Counted from the stretch's first letter, positions 1 to 8,431 are shown. The stretch is DNA of 53,421 nucleotides from a bacterium (GCA_021794175.1 JAJYRI010000009.1:1-53421), one strand, 5' to 3'. Numbers and translations are program-made. Notes: generated from the letters alone by a model not told the origin.

Positions 1-1
1 G

Positions 2-523
2 GCTGATGCGCTCGGGCGCCCCTGCCACGAAGTGCTCGCCGGGCGGACGCCCTCGGGTTCGCATCTCTGCATGCCGGGCTGCGCGATTCAGAAGAGCTGC
101 GCGCAGTTCCGCGCGCCGCGCCGCTTCGAGATCGTCATCGCGCACCCCGACGGTACCGATCTCTGGCTCGATGCGGTCACCTGCGTCGTCGCCGACGAAC
201 GCGGGCGGCCGGTCGCCCTGCACCTGCTCTGCGAGAGCGTCGCCGCGCGCCACCTCAAACGCATCGCCGAGGGCATGAAACGCGATCGGCAGCCGAGCCC
301 GCCGCAGCCGACGCTTCCCGTCGTCGCGCTCACCGGGCGCGAGCGCGACGTGCTGCGCCTGCTAGCGCAGGGGCTGCGCACCGCCGGGATCGCCGCGGAG
401 CTGCAACTCGCACCGGCGACCGTCCGCAACCACATCGGCAACCTGCTGCAGAAGCTCGGCGCCCACTCGCGCGCCGAAGCGGTCGTCCTCGCGCTCCAAC
501 GCGGACTAGTGCATTTGACCTAG
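2..523 (+). CDS. PAS / LuxR-type HTH transcriptional regulator (5' truncated)
   Basis: The reading frame is open from the window edge, so the gene starts upstream and only about 173 C-terminal codons are seen. The first two thirds resemble the end of a PAS-like sensor domain, including a Cys-containing stretch (CMPGCAIQKSC) and the typical final strands. The C-terminal ~65 residues form a LuxR/GerE helix-turn-helix, with LTGRERDVLRLLAQG followed by the recognition-helix region ATVRNHIGNLLQKLG. It has no phospho-receiver part in view. It ends 108 bp before a TetR gene that opens the benzoyl-CoA operon, so it may regulate aromatic metabolism. That role is inference from position only. Confidence 0.8.
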   Translation, partial: ADALGRPCHEVLAGRTPSGSHLCMPGCAIQKSCAQFRAPRRFEIVIAHPDGTDLWLDAVTCVVADERGRPVALHLLCESVAARHLKRIAEGMKRDRQPSPPQPTLPVVALTGRERDVLRLLAQGLRTAGIAAELQLAPATVRNHIGNLLQKLGAHSRAEAVVLALQRGLVHLT

Positions 524-569
524 TACATTCGGTAATTTCACCTCTGGTCGCTCGTCCGGCGATCCCGTA

Positions 570-602
570 CATTCGAATCGAATGAGCGTTCGATAGAACG
601 CC
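570..602. promoter_or_regulatory. Two adjacent palindromes upstream of tetR, candidate operator
   Basis: CATTCGA-A-TCGAATG (570-584) is a perfect dyad. It is followed at once by GCGTTC-GATA-GAACGC (586-601), a second perfect dyad. Both lie 30-60 bp before the tetR start, where a TetR repressor would control its own operon. No clear -35/-10 pair was recognised, so the function is inferred from symmetry and position. Confidence 0.5.
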
Positions 603-631
603 TCGATCCGCAAGAGAGGGGAACGCGAACG

Positions 632-1222
632 GTGCAAGCCTACGATCAACGCTTCCAAGAGGTCCTCGATTGCGCCGAATCGCTCTTCGCTCGCCAGGGC
701 TTCCACGCCACGAGCATGCGCGATATCGCGCGCGCCGCATGTATGAGCGTCGCGGGGCTCTATTACTATCTGCCGAGCAAACAGGCCGCGCTCTCGTTCG
801 TCTGCGAACGCATCTTCGATCGTCTCGAGAGCGGCAGCGCCGCCGGCGCCGCCGTCGGCGCGCCGCGCGACCGGCTCGCCGCCTTCGTGCGCGGGCATCT
901 CGGCTATCTCTTAACCAACAATCTCTCCTATCGCGTGCTGCTGCACGACATGCAGGCGCTCGAGGGTGAATCGAGCCAGGGCGCGCGCGCGCGGCGGCGG
1001 CGGTACTTTCACTCGCTCGTCGATCTGCTCGCCGAACTCGAACCGCGCGAACGGCATCGCTCGCGCATGGCCGCAGGCGCGCTCTTCGGCATGCTCAACT
1101 GGGCGCCGACGTGGTACCGGCAGGATCGCGACGGCGACGTTGAAGCGCTCGCCGCGCGGCTCACCGAGCTCTTTCTTAGCGGCTTCTACAGCGACGCGCT
1201 CCTCGCGCGGGCAACGGCATGA
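632..1222 (+). CDS. TetR/AcrR family transcriptional regulator
   Basis: This 196-residue protein has the N-terminal TetR HTH (about residues 8-55): AESLFARQGFHATSMRDIARAA, then the GLYYYLPSKQ turn and recognition helix. The rest is the helical ligand-binding and dimerisation domain. The GTG start is preceded by a purine-rich site (AAGAGAGGGG) at a workable distance. Its stop overlaps the start of dch, so regulator and catabolic genes share a transcript. An acyl-CoA or aromatic acyl-CoA ligand is a reasonable inference, since many TetR proteins beside CoA pathways sense the pathway thioester. The known benzoyl-CoA regulators I recall (BadR, BzdR, BoxR) are not TetR proteins. Confidence 0.9.
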   Translation: MQAYDQRFQEVLDCAESLFARQGFHATSMRDIARAACMSVAGLYYYLPSKQAALSFVCERIFDRLESGSAAGAAVGAPRDRLAAFVRGHLGYLLTNNLSYRVLLHDMQALEGESSQGARARRRRYFHSLVDLLAELEPRERHRSRMAAGALFGMLNWAPTWYRQDRDGDVEALAARLTELFLSGFYSDALLARATA

Positions 1223-1980
1223 GCGAGCGCATCGCACTGGTGCGCGACGGGCGACGCGCGCGCATCACGCTGAACGCAGGGCCGCTCAACGTGCTCGGCA
1301 TCGCCGATATTCGCGCGCTGACCGATGCGATGCGCGAGAGCGAGAACTGTACGGTCGTCAGCATCGAAGCCGCGGGCGAACGTGCGTTCTGCGCGGGCGT
1401 TGAAGTCGCCGACCATACCCCGGAGAAGGCGCCGGCGATGTTGGCGGCATTCGAAGAGATGGCGCGCACCTTTCTCAGTGCCGCTCCGGCGATCGTCTGC
1501 GCCGTCGGCGCACCGGCGATGGGCGGTGGTTTCGAACTCGTGCTGCTCGCCGATCTCGCGCTCTGCTCGACGCGTGCGTTCTTCTCGCTTCCCGAGGTGC
1601 AACTCGCGGCGATCCCACCGATCGCCTGCGCGTTGTTGCCGCGCGCGATCGGCACGCAGCGCGCGTTCGACGCGATTCTCACCGGGCGCAAGATCGACGC
1701 GCAGAGCGCGCTTGCGTGGGGGCTGGTCGGCAGCGTGCACGCACCCGAGGATCTCTCCGCTGCGACCGAGGCGCTTTGCGAACGGCTGCTCGGCTTTTCC
1801 GCAGTCGCCGTGCGCGCCTGCAAACGCGCGATTCGTCTCGACGATCTCGCGCTCGCGATGCGCGCGTATCGCGAGGATGTTTTACCGAGCCGCGACGGGG
1901 CCGAAGGCATAGCGGCATTCCTTGAAAAGCGCTCTCCCGTTTGGGCGCATACCCTTTCCAAAGGAGAAGATTACCGATGA
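1219..1980 (+). CDS. dch: Cyclohexa-1,5-diene-1-carbonyl-CoA hydratase (dienoyl-CoA hydratase)
   Basis: This crotonase-fold protein (253 residues) would add water to the diene made by benzoyl-CoA reductase, giving 6-hydroxycyclohex-1-ene-1-carbonyl-CoA. The Dch-type signature is visible: an FCAGVEVADHTPEKAP stretch in the first oxyanion-hole loop and GAPAMGGGFELVLLADLAL in the second. The PEVQLAAIPPIAC segment and LTGRKIDAQSALAWGLV follow. It overlaps tetR by 4 bp (ATGA) and oah starts inside its stop. Crotonases are hard to separate by eye, but the operon with had, oah and bcr genes makes this assignment strong. Confidence 0.87.
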   Translation: MSERIALVRDGRRARITLNAGPLNVLGIADIRALTDAMRESENCTVVSIEAAGERAFCAGVEVADHTPEKAPAMLAAFEEMARTFLSAAPAIVCAVGAPAMGGGFELVLLADLALCSTRAFFSLPEVQLAAIPPIACALLPRAIGTQRAFDAILTGRKIDAQSALAWGLVGSVHAPEDLSAATEALCERLLGFSAVAVRACKRAIRLDDLALAMRAYREDVLPSRDGAEGIAAFLEKRSPVWAHTLSKGEDYR

Positions 1981-2807
1981 CCGCGACCACCGAGGCAAGC
2001 ACCGCGCAAGAAGATATCCTCTACTCCGTCGACGACCGAGTGGCGACGATTACCTTCAATCGTCCGAACGCCTATAACGCGTACACCACCGAGACGTTGG
2101 GGCGCTTACACGATGCGCTTCGCCGCGCGATGTGGGATGACGAAGTCGGCGTCGTGGTGCTCACCGGCGCGGGGCGCAAGGCCTTCTGCACCGGCGGCGA
2201 CGTCAAAGAGTACGCCGAGCGCTACGTCGCGCACCCCGAACAGTTCTGGAAATACATGGTGCTCTTCCAAGATTGTCTCGACAGCATTCGCAACATGGGC
2301 AAGCCGACGATCGCGCGCATTAACGGCATGGCCGTCGGCGGCGGAAACGAGATGAACATGGCCTGCGATCTCGCGGTCGCCGCCGATCACGCGACGATCC
2401 GCCAGGTGGGAACGCGCGTCGGCAGCGTCGCCGCCGGCGGCGGCACGCAGTGGCTGCCGATCATCGTCGGCGATCGGCGCGCGCGCGAGATGCTCTTTCT
2501 CTGCGAACCGATTACCGCGGCGCAAGCGCTCGACTGGGGGCTGGTCAATCGCGTCGCACCCTACGAAGAGCTCGACGCCACCGTGCGCGATCTCTGCGAT
2601 AAACTGCTCGACAAATTCCCGCAGTGCCTCAGCTACACGCAGTGCCAGGTAAATTACTGGAAGGATCAGTCGTGGTATGCGACGATCGGGCATGCGCGCG
2701 AGTGGCTCGCTTCGCACTTCGCCGGTGCGGAGACCGCCGAGGGCATGCGCGCGTTCGTCGAAAAACGCGAACCCGATTACGCCGCGATCCGGCGCGCGCG
2801 GCGATGA
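1977..2807 (+). CDS. oah: 6-oxocyclohex-1-ene-1-carbonyl-CoA hydrolase-like crotonase (short form)
   Basis: The ring-opening step of the benzoyl-CoA pathway is the likely role. The ATG at 1977 was chosen because AAGGAGAAG sits just upstream and it overlaps the dch stop. Family-specific motifs are FCTGGDVKEYAERY, then QFWKYMVLFQD, the oxyanion loop NGMAVGGGNEMNMACD, and a QVGTRVGSVAAGGGTQWL segment close to that of Oah/BamA and BadI. The protein has 276 residues, whereas Oah/BamA proteins as I remember them are about 375-380 with an N-terminal extension. It could instead act like BadI on a saturated 2-ketocyclohexane-CoA. The neighbours dch and had favour Oah. Confidence 0.75.
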   Translation: MTATTEASTAQEDILYSVDDRVATITFNRPNAYNAYTTETLGRLHDALRRAMWDDEVGVVVLTGAGRKAFCTGGDVKEYAERYVAHPEQFWKYMVLFQDCLDSIRNMGKPTIARINGMAVGGGNEMNMACDLAVAADHATIRQVGTRVGSVAAGGGTQWLPIIVGDRRAREMLFLCEPITAAQALDWGLVNRVAPYEELDATVRDLCDKLLDKFPQCLSYTQCQVNYWKDQSWYATIGHAREWLASHFAGAETAEGMRAFVEKREPDYAAIRRARR

Positions 2808-3832
2808 ACGCTGCGATCTTTCTCGGCCCGAATCGACCGCTCGAAATCGAAGCGCGGCCGGTACCGGTGCCGGGGCACGGCGAGATCGTCATCAAAGTTG
2901 CGGCGTGCGGCCTCTGCCACACCGATCTGCACTATATCGATCACGGCGTTCCCACCTTCGCGCCGCCGCCGTTGATTCTCGGCCACGAAGCCTCGGGGAC
3001 GGTCTTTGCCGTCGGCGAGGGCGTGCGCGAGCGTCATGTCGGCGAGCACGTGTTGGTTCCCGCGGTGCTCTCCTGCGGCTACTGCGAAGCCTGTCGGCGC
3101 GGGCGCGAAAATATCTGCGCGAACGGGGTCATGCTCGGCAACCATATTGATGGTGCCTACGCCGAGTATCTGAAGGTGCCGGCAAAAGACGTGCTGCCGC
3201 TACCGCCGGAGCTGCCGCTCGAAGAAGCCTGCCTTATCGCCGATGCCGTGTCGACGCCCTATCACGCGGTCGTCAATCGCGGTGAGGTGCGCCCGGGGGA
3301 TCGCGTCGTCGTCTTCGGCTGCGGCGGCGTCGGCATCAACGTCATTCAGATCGCCGTCGCCGCGGGCGCCGAGGTTTGGGCGGTCGATATGAAACCGGAA
3401 CGTCTCGAGTTCGCGCTGCAATTCGGCGCCTCGCACGTCATCGATGCAAGCAACGCCCCCGACGTCGTGCGCGCGATCCGTCGCGCGACCGACGGCGGCG
3501 CCGATATCGCCTTCGAAGCGATCGGCAACCCGAAGACCGTTCGCAGTGCGATCGATAGCGTTCGCCGCGGCGGGCGCGTCGTCGTCGTCGGCTTCTGCTC
3601 GGAGCCCGCCGAGCTTCCGGCCGGCAAGATTATGTTCAACGAATTGGAGATCCGCGGATCGCTGGGCTGTCGTCCCGTCGATTATCCGCGCATCATCGAT
3701 CTCGCGCGTCGCGGAGAGATACGCGTCGCGGAATTGGTCAGCGAGCGCGTCTCGCTGCAAGATATCAATCGCGGCCTCGATTTTTTGCGCGCGGGCATCG
3801 GCTTGCGTACGATCGTCGTTCCCGCCCGCTAA
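2804..3832 (+). CDS. had: 6-hydroxycyclohex-1-ene-1-carbonyl-CoA dehydrogenase (zinc alcohol dehydrogenase family)
   Basis: This 342-residue medium-chain dehydrogenase would oxidise the hydroxyl made by Dch with NAD. The catalytic zinc site is seen as CGLCHTD (Cys35, Cys38 region) and GHE (His61). The structural zinc cysteines are at 91, 94, 97 and 105 (CGYCEACRRGRENIC). The Rossmann fingerprint is GCGGVG near residue 170. The ATG at 2804 overlaps the oah stop (ATGA), giving translational coupling, and removes an out-of-family N-terminal extension of the longer open frame. The generic fold is certain. The specific substrate comes from the operon. Confidence 0.87.
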   Translation: MNAAIFLGPNRPLEIEARPVPVPGHGEIVIKVAACGLCHTDLHYIDHGVPTFAPPPLILGHEASGTVFAVGEGVRERHVGEHVLVPAVLSCGYCEACRRGRENICANGVMLGNHIDGAYAEYLKVPAKDVLPLPPELPLEEACLIADAVSTPYHAVVNRGEVRPGDRVVVFGCGGVGINVIQIAVAAGAEVWAVDMKPERLEFALQFGASHVIDASNAPDVVRAIRRATDGGADIAFEAIGNPKTVRSAIDSVRRGGRVVVVGFCSEPAELPAGKIMFNELEIRGSLGCRPVDYPRIIDLARRGEIRVAELVSERVSLQDINRGLDFLRAGIGLRTIVVPAR

Positions 3833-3844
3833 GAAGGGAGCCCT

Positions 3845-5023
3845 ATGAGTACGCAGATCGCCGCGCAGAGCATCGAATCGCTCGTCGAATATTGCGAGCG
3901 CGTCATCGAAGAACCGGGCTTTGCCTCTGCCGTTGCTTGGAAAAATGCCGCCCCGAATCGGGCCGCGATCGGTTGCTTCCCGGTCTATACGCCCGCCGAG
4001 ATCTTCTACGCGTCGGGGGTTCTGCCGGTCGGGCTCGCCGGCGGCGGTAACCGGATGGAGATCGCGCACGCCGATTCGCGCTTTCAATCGTTCATCTGCT
4101 CGATCGTAAAAAGCACGCTCGAACAAGGGATGACCGGGTTGCTCGAGTCGCTCGACGGGCTCGTCTTTCATTCCATCTGCGACCCCGCTCGCAATCTTGC
4201 GAGCGTCTACGCGCGGAATTTCCCGGAGACGCCGGTCGAGTACATCCATTTCCCGCAGAACTTCGATGCCGAAGAGTCGCCGCGCTACCTGCGCGACGAG
4301 TACGCGCGGGTCGCGGCCTTTGCCGCCGGTCTGAGCGGGCGGGAGATGACGACGGCGGATTTGCGTGCCGCGATCGCGCTCTACAACCGCGTGCGCGAAA
4401 CGATTCGGCGGCTCTATGCGCTGCGGCGCGACGCCCCGCACCAACTGCGCACCCGCGAGCTCTATCCGCTCGTACGCGTCGGGCACCTCATCCCACCCGA
4501 GGAGCACGCCGAACTGCTCGCCGATGCGTTGCATGCAGCGGCAACGCGCGAAGGGCGCGCGCGCGACCGCATTCGCGTCGTTCTCACCGGATCGTTCTGC
4601 GAGCAGCCGCCGCTCGATCTCATCGCGGCGATCGAAGATGCCGGCTGCTATCTCGTCGACGACGATTTTCTCCTCGGTCGCCGCTGGTTTACCGGCAACG
4701 TCCCCGCGGACGCGGCCGATCCGCTGCTCGCGCTCGCCGACGCCTATATCAACGCCTCGTTGCCGACGCCGGTAAAACACGATATGCGCGTCTCGCCCTC
4801 GGAATTGCTCGTCGAACGCGCGCGCTCGCACCGGGCCGATGCCGTCATCGTGCTCTGCGCGAAATTTTGCGAACCATCGCTCTTCGCCTATCCGCTCTAC
4901 CGCAAAGCCTTGCAAGAGGCCGGCATCCCGCATCTCTTCCTCGAGTTCGAAGAAAAAATGTGGATGTTCGACCGTATCAAAAGCGAGATCGAAACGTTCG
5001 TCGAGTCTCTTCTCTTCGATTAG
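3845..5023 (+). CDS. bcrC: Benzoyl-CoA reductase subunit C / BzdN-type (2-hydroxyacyl-CoA dehydratase family)
   Basis: This is one of two catalytic-module subunits of ATP-dependent class I benzoyl-CoA reductase, 392 residues. It belongs to the HgdB/2-hydroxyglutaryl-CoA dehydratase D fold. Visible hallmarks are GCFPVYTPAEIFYASGVLP near the N-terminus, SFICSIVKSTLEQG, LTGSFCEQPP followed by VDDDFLLGRRWF, and VLCAKFCEPS near the C-terminus. The cysteines in these segments are the expected Fe-S cluster ligands. AAGAAGGGAG precedes the ATG. It is first in a C-B-A-D order with spacings of 12 bp or less. A dehydratase of another acyl-CoA is the alternative, made unlikely by dch/oah/had. Confidence 0.87.
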   Translation: MSTQIAAQSIESLVEYCERVIEEPGFASAVAWKNAAPNRAAIGCFPVYTPAEIFYASGVLPVGLAGGGNRMEIAHADSRFQSFICSIVKSTLEQGMTGLLESLDGLVFHSICDPARNLASVYARNFPETPVEYIHFPQNFDAEESPRYLRDEYARVAAFAAGLSGREMTTADLRAAIALYNRVRETIRRLYALRRDAPHQLRTRELYPLVRVGHLIPPEEHAELLADALHAAATREGRARDRIRVVLTGSFCEQPPLDLIAAIEDAGCYLVDDDFLLGRRWFTGNVPADAADPLLALADAYINASLPTPVKHDMRVSPSELLVERARSHRADAVIVLCAKFCEPSLFAYPLYRKALQEAGIPHLFLEFEEKMWMFDRIKSEIETFVESLLFD

Positions 5024-5034
5024 GAGTACGTACG

Positions 5035-6300
5035 ATGACCGAAACGCATTATCAAGGCAAACTACATCATCTGCAAAAAGAGTTGATGGCGGAGTATTAC
5101 GCGGCGCTGACCGCCGCGGCGAACGGCAGCGGCGTTCCGGCTGCCTACCTGTTGATCGGCGGGAACCCGGTCGAGTTGCTGCGCGCATTCGATATTCTTC
5201 CCGTCTTTCCGGAGGTCAACGCGCTGCAGCTTGCGGTGCGCAAGCAGTCGTTGCCGTTCATTCAATCGGCGGAGTTTATGGGGTATTCCTCGGACAACTG
5301 CGCCTACGTGAAGGCCGATATCGGCATGTACTTCGGCGGACGGGAGACGCCGTTTGCGACGATCCCCGAACCCTCGCTGCTGCTCTGCAATTACGTCGGC
5401 TGTAACGTCTATCTCGATTGGTTCGGGCATCTCGCGGAGTTCACCGGAAAGCCCGCCTTCCAACTCGATATCCCGTTCATTCGTTCGGCCTCGGGAAAAC
5501 CGTCGAAAGAAGATATCGAGTACGTCTTGCGGCAGCTCCACCATCTCATTGGCCGCTGCGAGGAGATCACCGGGCGCAAACTCGACGAAGAACGGCTGCG
5601 CGAAGCGGTGCGCCTCTCGTCGCTCACGGGCGATCTCTGGTCGAAGATCAAACATCTCACCAAACGGACGCCCGCGCCATACGACGCTTACTTCGATTCG
5701 GTCACGATGATGGCGCCGCTCTACTGCCTGCGCGGAACGCCGCAAGGGCTCGAGTTCTTCGAGACCGCCTACGCCGAATTGCTGGCGAAAGCCGATGCCG
5801 GCGTCGGGCCGCTGGAGAAAGAGCGCTTTCGCTACGTCATCGAAGGGCCGCCGCCGTGGCCGCATCTACGCGCGTTCCGCGATATGTTCTCGCGTTGGGA
5901 TGCCGTTGCGGTCGCCTCGACCTACTCCACCGTCGGCGGGCTCTGGGAGTTCGGATTCACGCACGATCCCGACCATCCGCTGGAATCGATCGCGCGCCAT
6001 CTGCTGGAGTGGAACCTCACCAATCGCAACTTCCTCCAGCGCTACGAACAGATCGAACGCTATCTCGAAGAGTGGAACGCCAATGCGTTGGTCATTCATT
6101 CGGTGAAGAGCTGCCGGCTTTTCTCGGCCGGACAGGGCGACATGCGCGAATACTTCACCAAACGCGGCATCCCCACGCTCTTGGTGGAATCCGATCTCGA
6201 AGATCCACGTTATTTTTCGGAGGCGCAGATGCGCAATCGCATCGACGCGTTCTTTGAATCGATCGCCCATCGGCCCACGCGAGAGGGAGCAACGGTATGA
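5035..6300 (+). CDS. bcrB: Benzoyl-CoA reductase subunit B / BzdO-type
   Basis: This is the second subunit of the substrate-reducing module (421 residues), same superfamily as the preceding gene but a distinct branch. Its C-terminal segment [16 protein letters not shown] followed by [22 protein letters not shown] is typical of BcrB/BadE/BzdO. The N-terminus has [23 protein letters not shown], and an internal [10 protein letters not shown] holds cysteines. TAGGAG lies over the upstream stop and the ATG at 5035 follows at a normal distance. The frame is open further upstream, but that part is antiparallel shadow of bcrC. Its stop overlaps the next start (ATGA), as expected for fixed subunit stoichiometry. 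Confidence 0.87.
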   Translation: MTETHYQGKLHHLQKELMAEYYAALTAAANGSGVPAAYLLIGGNPVELLRAFDILPVFPEVNALQLAVRKQSLPFIQSAEFMGYSSDNCAYVKADIGMYFGGRETPFATIPEPSLLLCNYVGCNVYLDWFGHLAEFTGKPAFQLDIPFIRSASGKPSKEDIEYVLRQLHHLIGRCEEITGRKLDEERLREAVRLSSLTGDLWSKIKHLTKRTPAPYDAYFDSVTMMAPLYCLRGTPQGLEFFETAYAELLAKADAGVGPLEKERFRYVIEGPPPWPHLRAFRDMFSRWDAVAVASTYSTVGGLWEFGFTHDPDHPLESIARHLLEWNLTNRNFLQRYEQIERYLEEWNANALVIHSVKSCRLFSAGQGDMREYFTKRGIPTLLVESDLEDPRYFSEAQMRNRIDAFFESIAHRPTREGATV

Positions 6301-7091
6301 AATACGCAGCGGGGATCGACGTCGGATCGACCCAGACCAAATGCATCATCATCGACGAAAACAAGAAGATCGTCGCGCGCGCGCTCACCGATACCGGCGC
6401 GAACATCACCCGCGCGGGCGAGCGCGGTTACGAAGCGGTGCTCGCGGCGGGCGGTATCGCACGCGAAGACGTGCTCTGCGTCGTGGGAACCGGCTACGGC
6501 CGCTTCAAAGTCTCCTTCGGCGACCTGCAGATCACCGAGATCACCTGCCACGCCAAGGGGGCGAGCATGCTCTTCCCCGACACCGCAACGGTGATCGATA
6601 TGGGCGGACAGGATGCGAAGGGTATCAGCGTTCAGAACGGCGAGGTCGTCGATTTCGTGATGAACGATAAATGTGCGGCGGGAACGGGGCGCTTTCTTTC
6701 GACCGCCGCCGAGACGCTGGGGCTCTCGCTCGACGAGATCGGCGCGATCTCGCTGCAGGCGCGCAACCCGGTCCGGCTTTCGACCGTCTGCACGGTCTTC
6801 GTCGAATCCGATATCATGTCGTACGTCGCGCAGGGAAAGAAGACCGAAGATATTCTCGGCGGCATACACAGCGCGATCGCCGCACGAACGATCGCCCTGG
6901 TTCGGCGCGTCGGCCTCAAACCGAGCTACACCTTCACCGGCGGCGTCTCGCTCAACGTCGGCATGGTGCAGATGCTCGAAGAGAAACTCGGCGCCAAACT
7001 CAACGTTAGCCCCGATTCGCATTACATGGGCGCGATCGGTGCTGCGGTCTTCGCACTCGAACACGCCATGTCGGCGGTCGTCGCACCGTAA
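6297..7091 (+). CDS. bcrA: Benzoyl-CoA reductase ATPase/activase subunit A (BcrA/BadF/BzdQ-like)
   Basis: This ASKHA-fold ATPase (264 residues) hydrolyses ATP to push low-potential electrons into the BcrBC module. ATP-binding motifs [10 protein letters not shown] (N-terminus) and [10 protein letters not shown] are present. Two cysteines, Cys126 in [11 protein letters not shown] and Cys165 in [10 protein letters not shown], are the ligands with which two such subunits bridge one [4Fe-4S] cluster. It is short, like hydroxyglutaryl-CoA dehydratase activators, and lacks the large insertion I associate with Thauera-type BcrA. That would fit an Azoarcus (Bzd)-type enzyme. The A/D assignment is by motif resemblance. 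Confidence 0.82.
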   Translation: MKYAAGIDVGSTQTKCIIIDENKKIVARALTDTGANITRAGERGYEAVLAAGGIAREDVLCVVGTGYGRFKVSFGDLQITEITCHAKGASMLFPDTATVIDMGGQDAKGISVQNGEVVDFVMNDKCAAGTGRFLSTAAETLGLSLDEIGAISLQARNPVRLSTVCTVFVESDIMSYVAQGKKTEDILGGIHSAIAARTIALVRRVGLKPSYTFTGGVSLNVGMVQMLEEKLGAKLNVSPDSHYMGAIGAAVFALEHAMSAVVAP

Positions 7092-7103
7092 AGGAGCAAG
7101 CAG

Positions 7104-7895
7104 ATGGATATTATCGCCGGCGTCGATCTCGGCTCGCGCAGCACGAAGGTCGTCCTCATCGATCTCCAGGGGCGCGAACTCGTCGCGCGTGCCACGCGGA
7201 CGCGCCCGCCGCTCATCGAACTCGTCGATCGCGCTGTCGATGAGGCGCTGGCGAGCATCGGCGCGCAGCGCGGCGATCTCCGCTATATCGCGACCACCGG
7301 ATTCGGCCGCTCGAGCTATCCGGAACGCGATCTCCAGCTCACCGAGGTTACCGCGGCGGCCTATGGGGCGGCGGCGCTCTTTCCCGAGACGCGCTGCGTG
7401 CTCGATATCGGCGCGCAGAGTTCGCGCGCGGTAAAAATCGCGCCCGGCGGGCGCGTGCGCGAATTCAAATCGAACGAAAAATGCGCCGCCGGGGCCGGCG
7501 GCTTCGTCGAGCGCGCCGCGAAATATCTCGAGACCGAACTCGCCGAGGTCGGCGAGCTCTCGATGAACGGCGAGAATCCCGTCGCGATCTCGAGCGTCTG
7601 CGCGGTGCTCGCCGAATCGGAGATCATCAATCACGTGAGCCGCGGCGAGACGCGCGAGAACATCTTACGCGGCGTACACCAGTCGCTCGCAGAGCGCGCG
7701 GTGCTGCTCGTCAAACGGATCGGAATCGAAGAAGCCGTCACGCTCGTCGGCGGCATGGGCTATCAGGCGGGCATGATCCGCGCGTTGCAAGAGGCGCTCG
7801 GCGTGCAGATTCAGTGCGCGGCGCAGCCCGAGATGGCGGGGGCGCTCGGTGCGGCGTTGCTTTCGAAACGGCGCTTGGAGAAGAGCGCCGCGTGA
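7104..7895 (+). CDS. bcrD: Benzoyl-CoA reductase ATPase/activase subunit D (BcrD/BadG/BzdP-like)
   Basis: This is the second activase-type subunit (263 residues), expected to form a heterodimer with the preceding one. It keeps the N-terminal GVDLGSRSTK nucleotide loop and both cluster cysteines, Cys127 (NEKCAAGAGGF) and Cys166 (SVCAVLAESE). The middle ATP motif reads DIGAQSSRAV instead of DMGGQDAK, the BcrD-like variation. The phrase CAVLAESEIINHVS is also BcrD/BadG-like. AAAGGAG precedes the ATG. Its stop overlaps the GTG of the hemerythrin gene. Having two different short activases separates this from hydroxyacyl-CoA dehydratases, which use a homodimeric activator. Confidence 0.82.
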   Translation: MDIIAGVDLGSRSTKVVLIDLQGRELVARATRTRPPLIELVDRAVDEALASIGAQRGDLRYIATTGFGRSSYPERDLQLTEVTAAAYGAAALFPETRCVLDIGAQSSRAVKIAPGGRVREFKSNEKCAAGAGGFVERAAKYLETELAEVGELSMNGENPVAISSVCAVLAESEIINHVSRGETRENILRGVHQSLAERAVLLVKRIGIEEAVTLVGGMGYQAGMIRALQEALGVQIQCAAQPEMAGALGAALLSKRRLEKSAA

Positions 7896-8431
7896 GCGAA
7901 GCGATCGCCGTTCTTCGCGACGAGCATCGCCGTATTCTCGAGGTATTCGACCGCTTCGAGCAGCGCTGCTCCGAACCGGAGAAGCTCTCGGCGGAGTACG
8001 TCGAGGCGTTGCTGGCGTTCATCGAGATCTTCATCGACGGCAACCATCACGGGAAAGAGGAGCGTGCGCTCTTCGGGACGACCGACGAACATCCATGGCT
8101 GAGCAGCTTCGCGCTGCTCCTGAACGAGCAGCACACCGAAGGGCGCCTGCTGGTGCGCGCGGTGCGTTGCGCGCGCGGCCGCGGGGAGTCGGGGCTTCCG
8201 GAGTTGCAGGCGTTTATCGCGTTTCTGCGCGATCACATCGCGCGGGAGAACGACGCGATCTTCGTTTCGATCGAACAGGCGCTCGACGAAAATTCGAACG
8301 CCGCACTACTCGAACGTTTCGCCGAGATCGAACGCGAGGTTATCGCGCGTTGGAAGATCGCCGAGCCCGGCGAGGAGCACCGAGAGATCGGCGATCTCCG
8401 TCGCTGGGAGGCGCTTCTTGTCGGTGCGTAG
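7892..8431 (+). CDS. Hemerythrin HHE domain protein
   Basis: This 179-residue protein fits a four-helix HHE domain with a di-iron site. Candidate ligands in order are His12 (DEHRR), His52/His53 and Glu56 (NHHGKEE), His81 (EQHTEGR), then His115 with Glu119 or Asp121 (DHIARENDAIF). The GTG start lies in the bcrD stop, so it is translated from the benzoyl-CoA operon transcript. Proteins of this family bind O2 or NO, or help repair iron centres. A protective role for the oxygen-sensitive reductase is inference. The last 92 bp overlap the convergent MaoC gene. Confidence 0.85.
   Translation: MSEAIAVLRDEHRRILEVFDRFEQRCSEPEKLSAEYVEALLAFIEIFIDGNHHGKEERALFGTTDEHPWLSSFALLLNEQHTEGRLLVRAVRCARGRGESGLPELQAFIAFLRDHIARENDAIFVSIEQALDENSNAALLERFAEIEREVIARWKIAEPGEEHREIGDLRRWEALLVGA

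Noticed and set aside
3200-5188. 662-residue open frame on the minus strand
   Set aside because: It is antisense to had and bcrC, has no family motifs and shows the Arg/Asp-rich composition of a shadow frame in GC-rich DNA.
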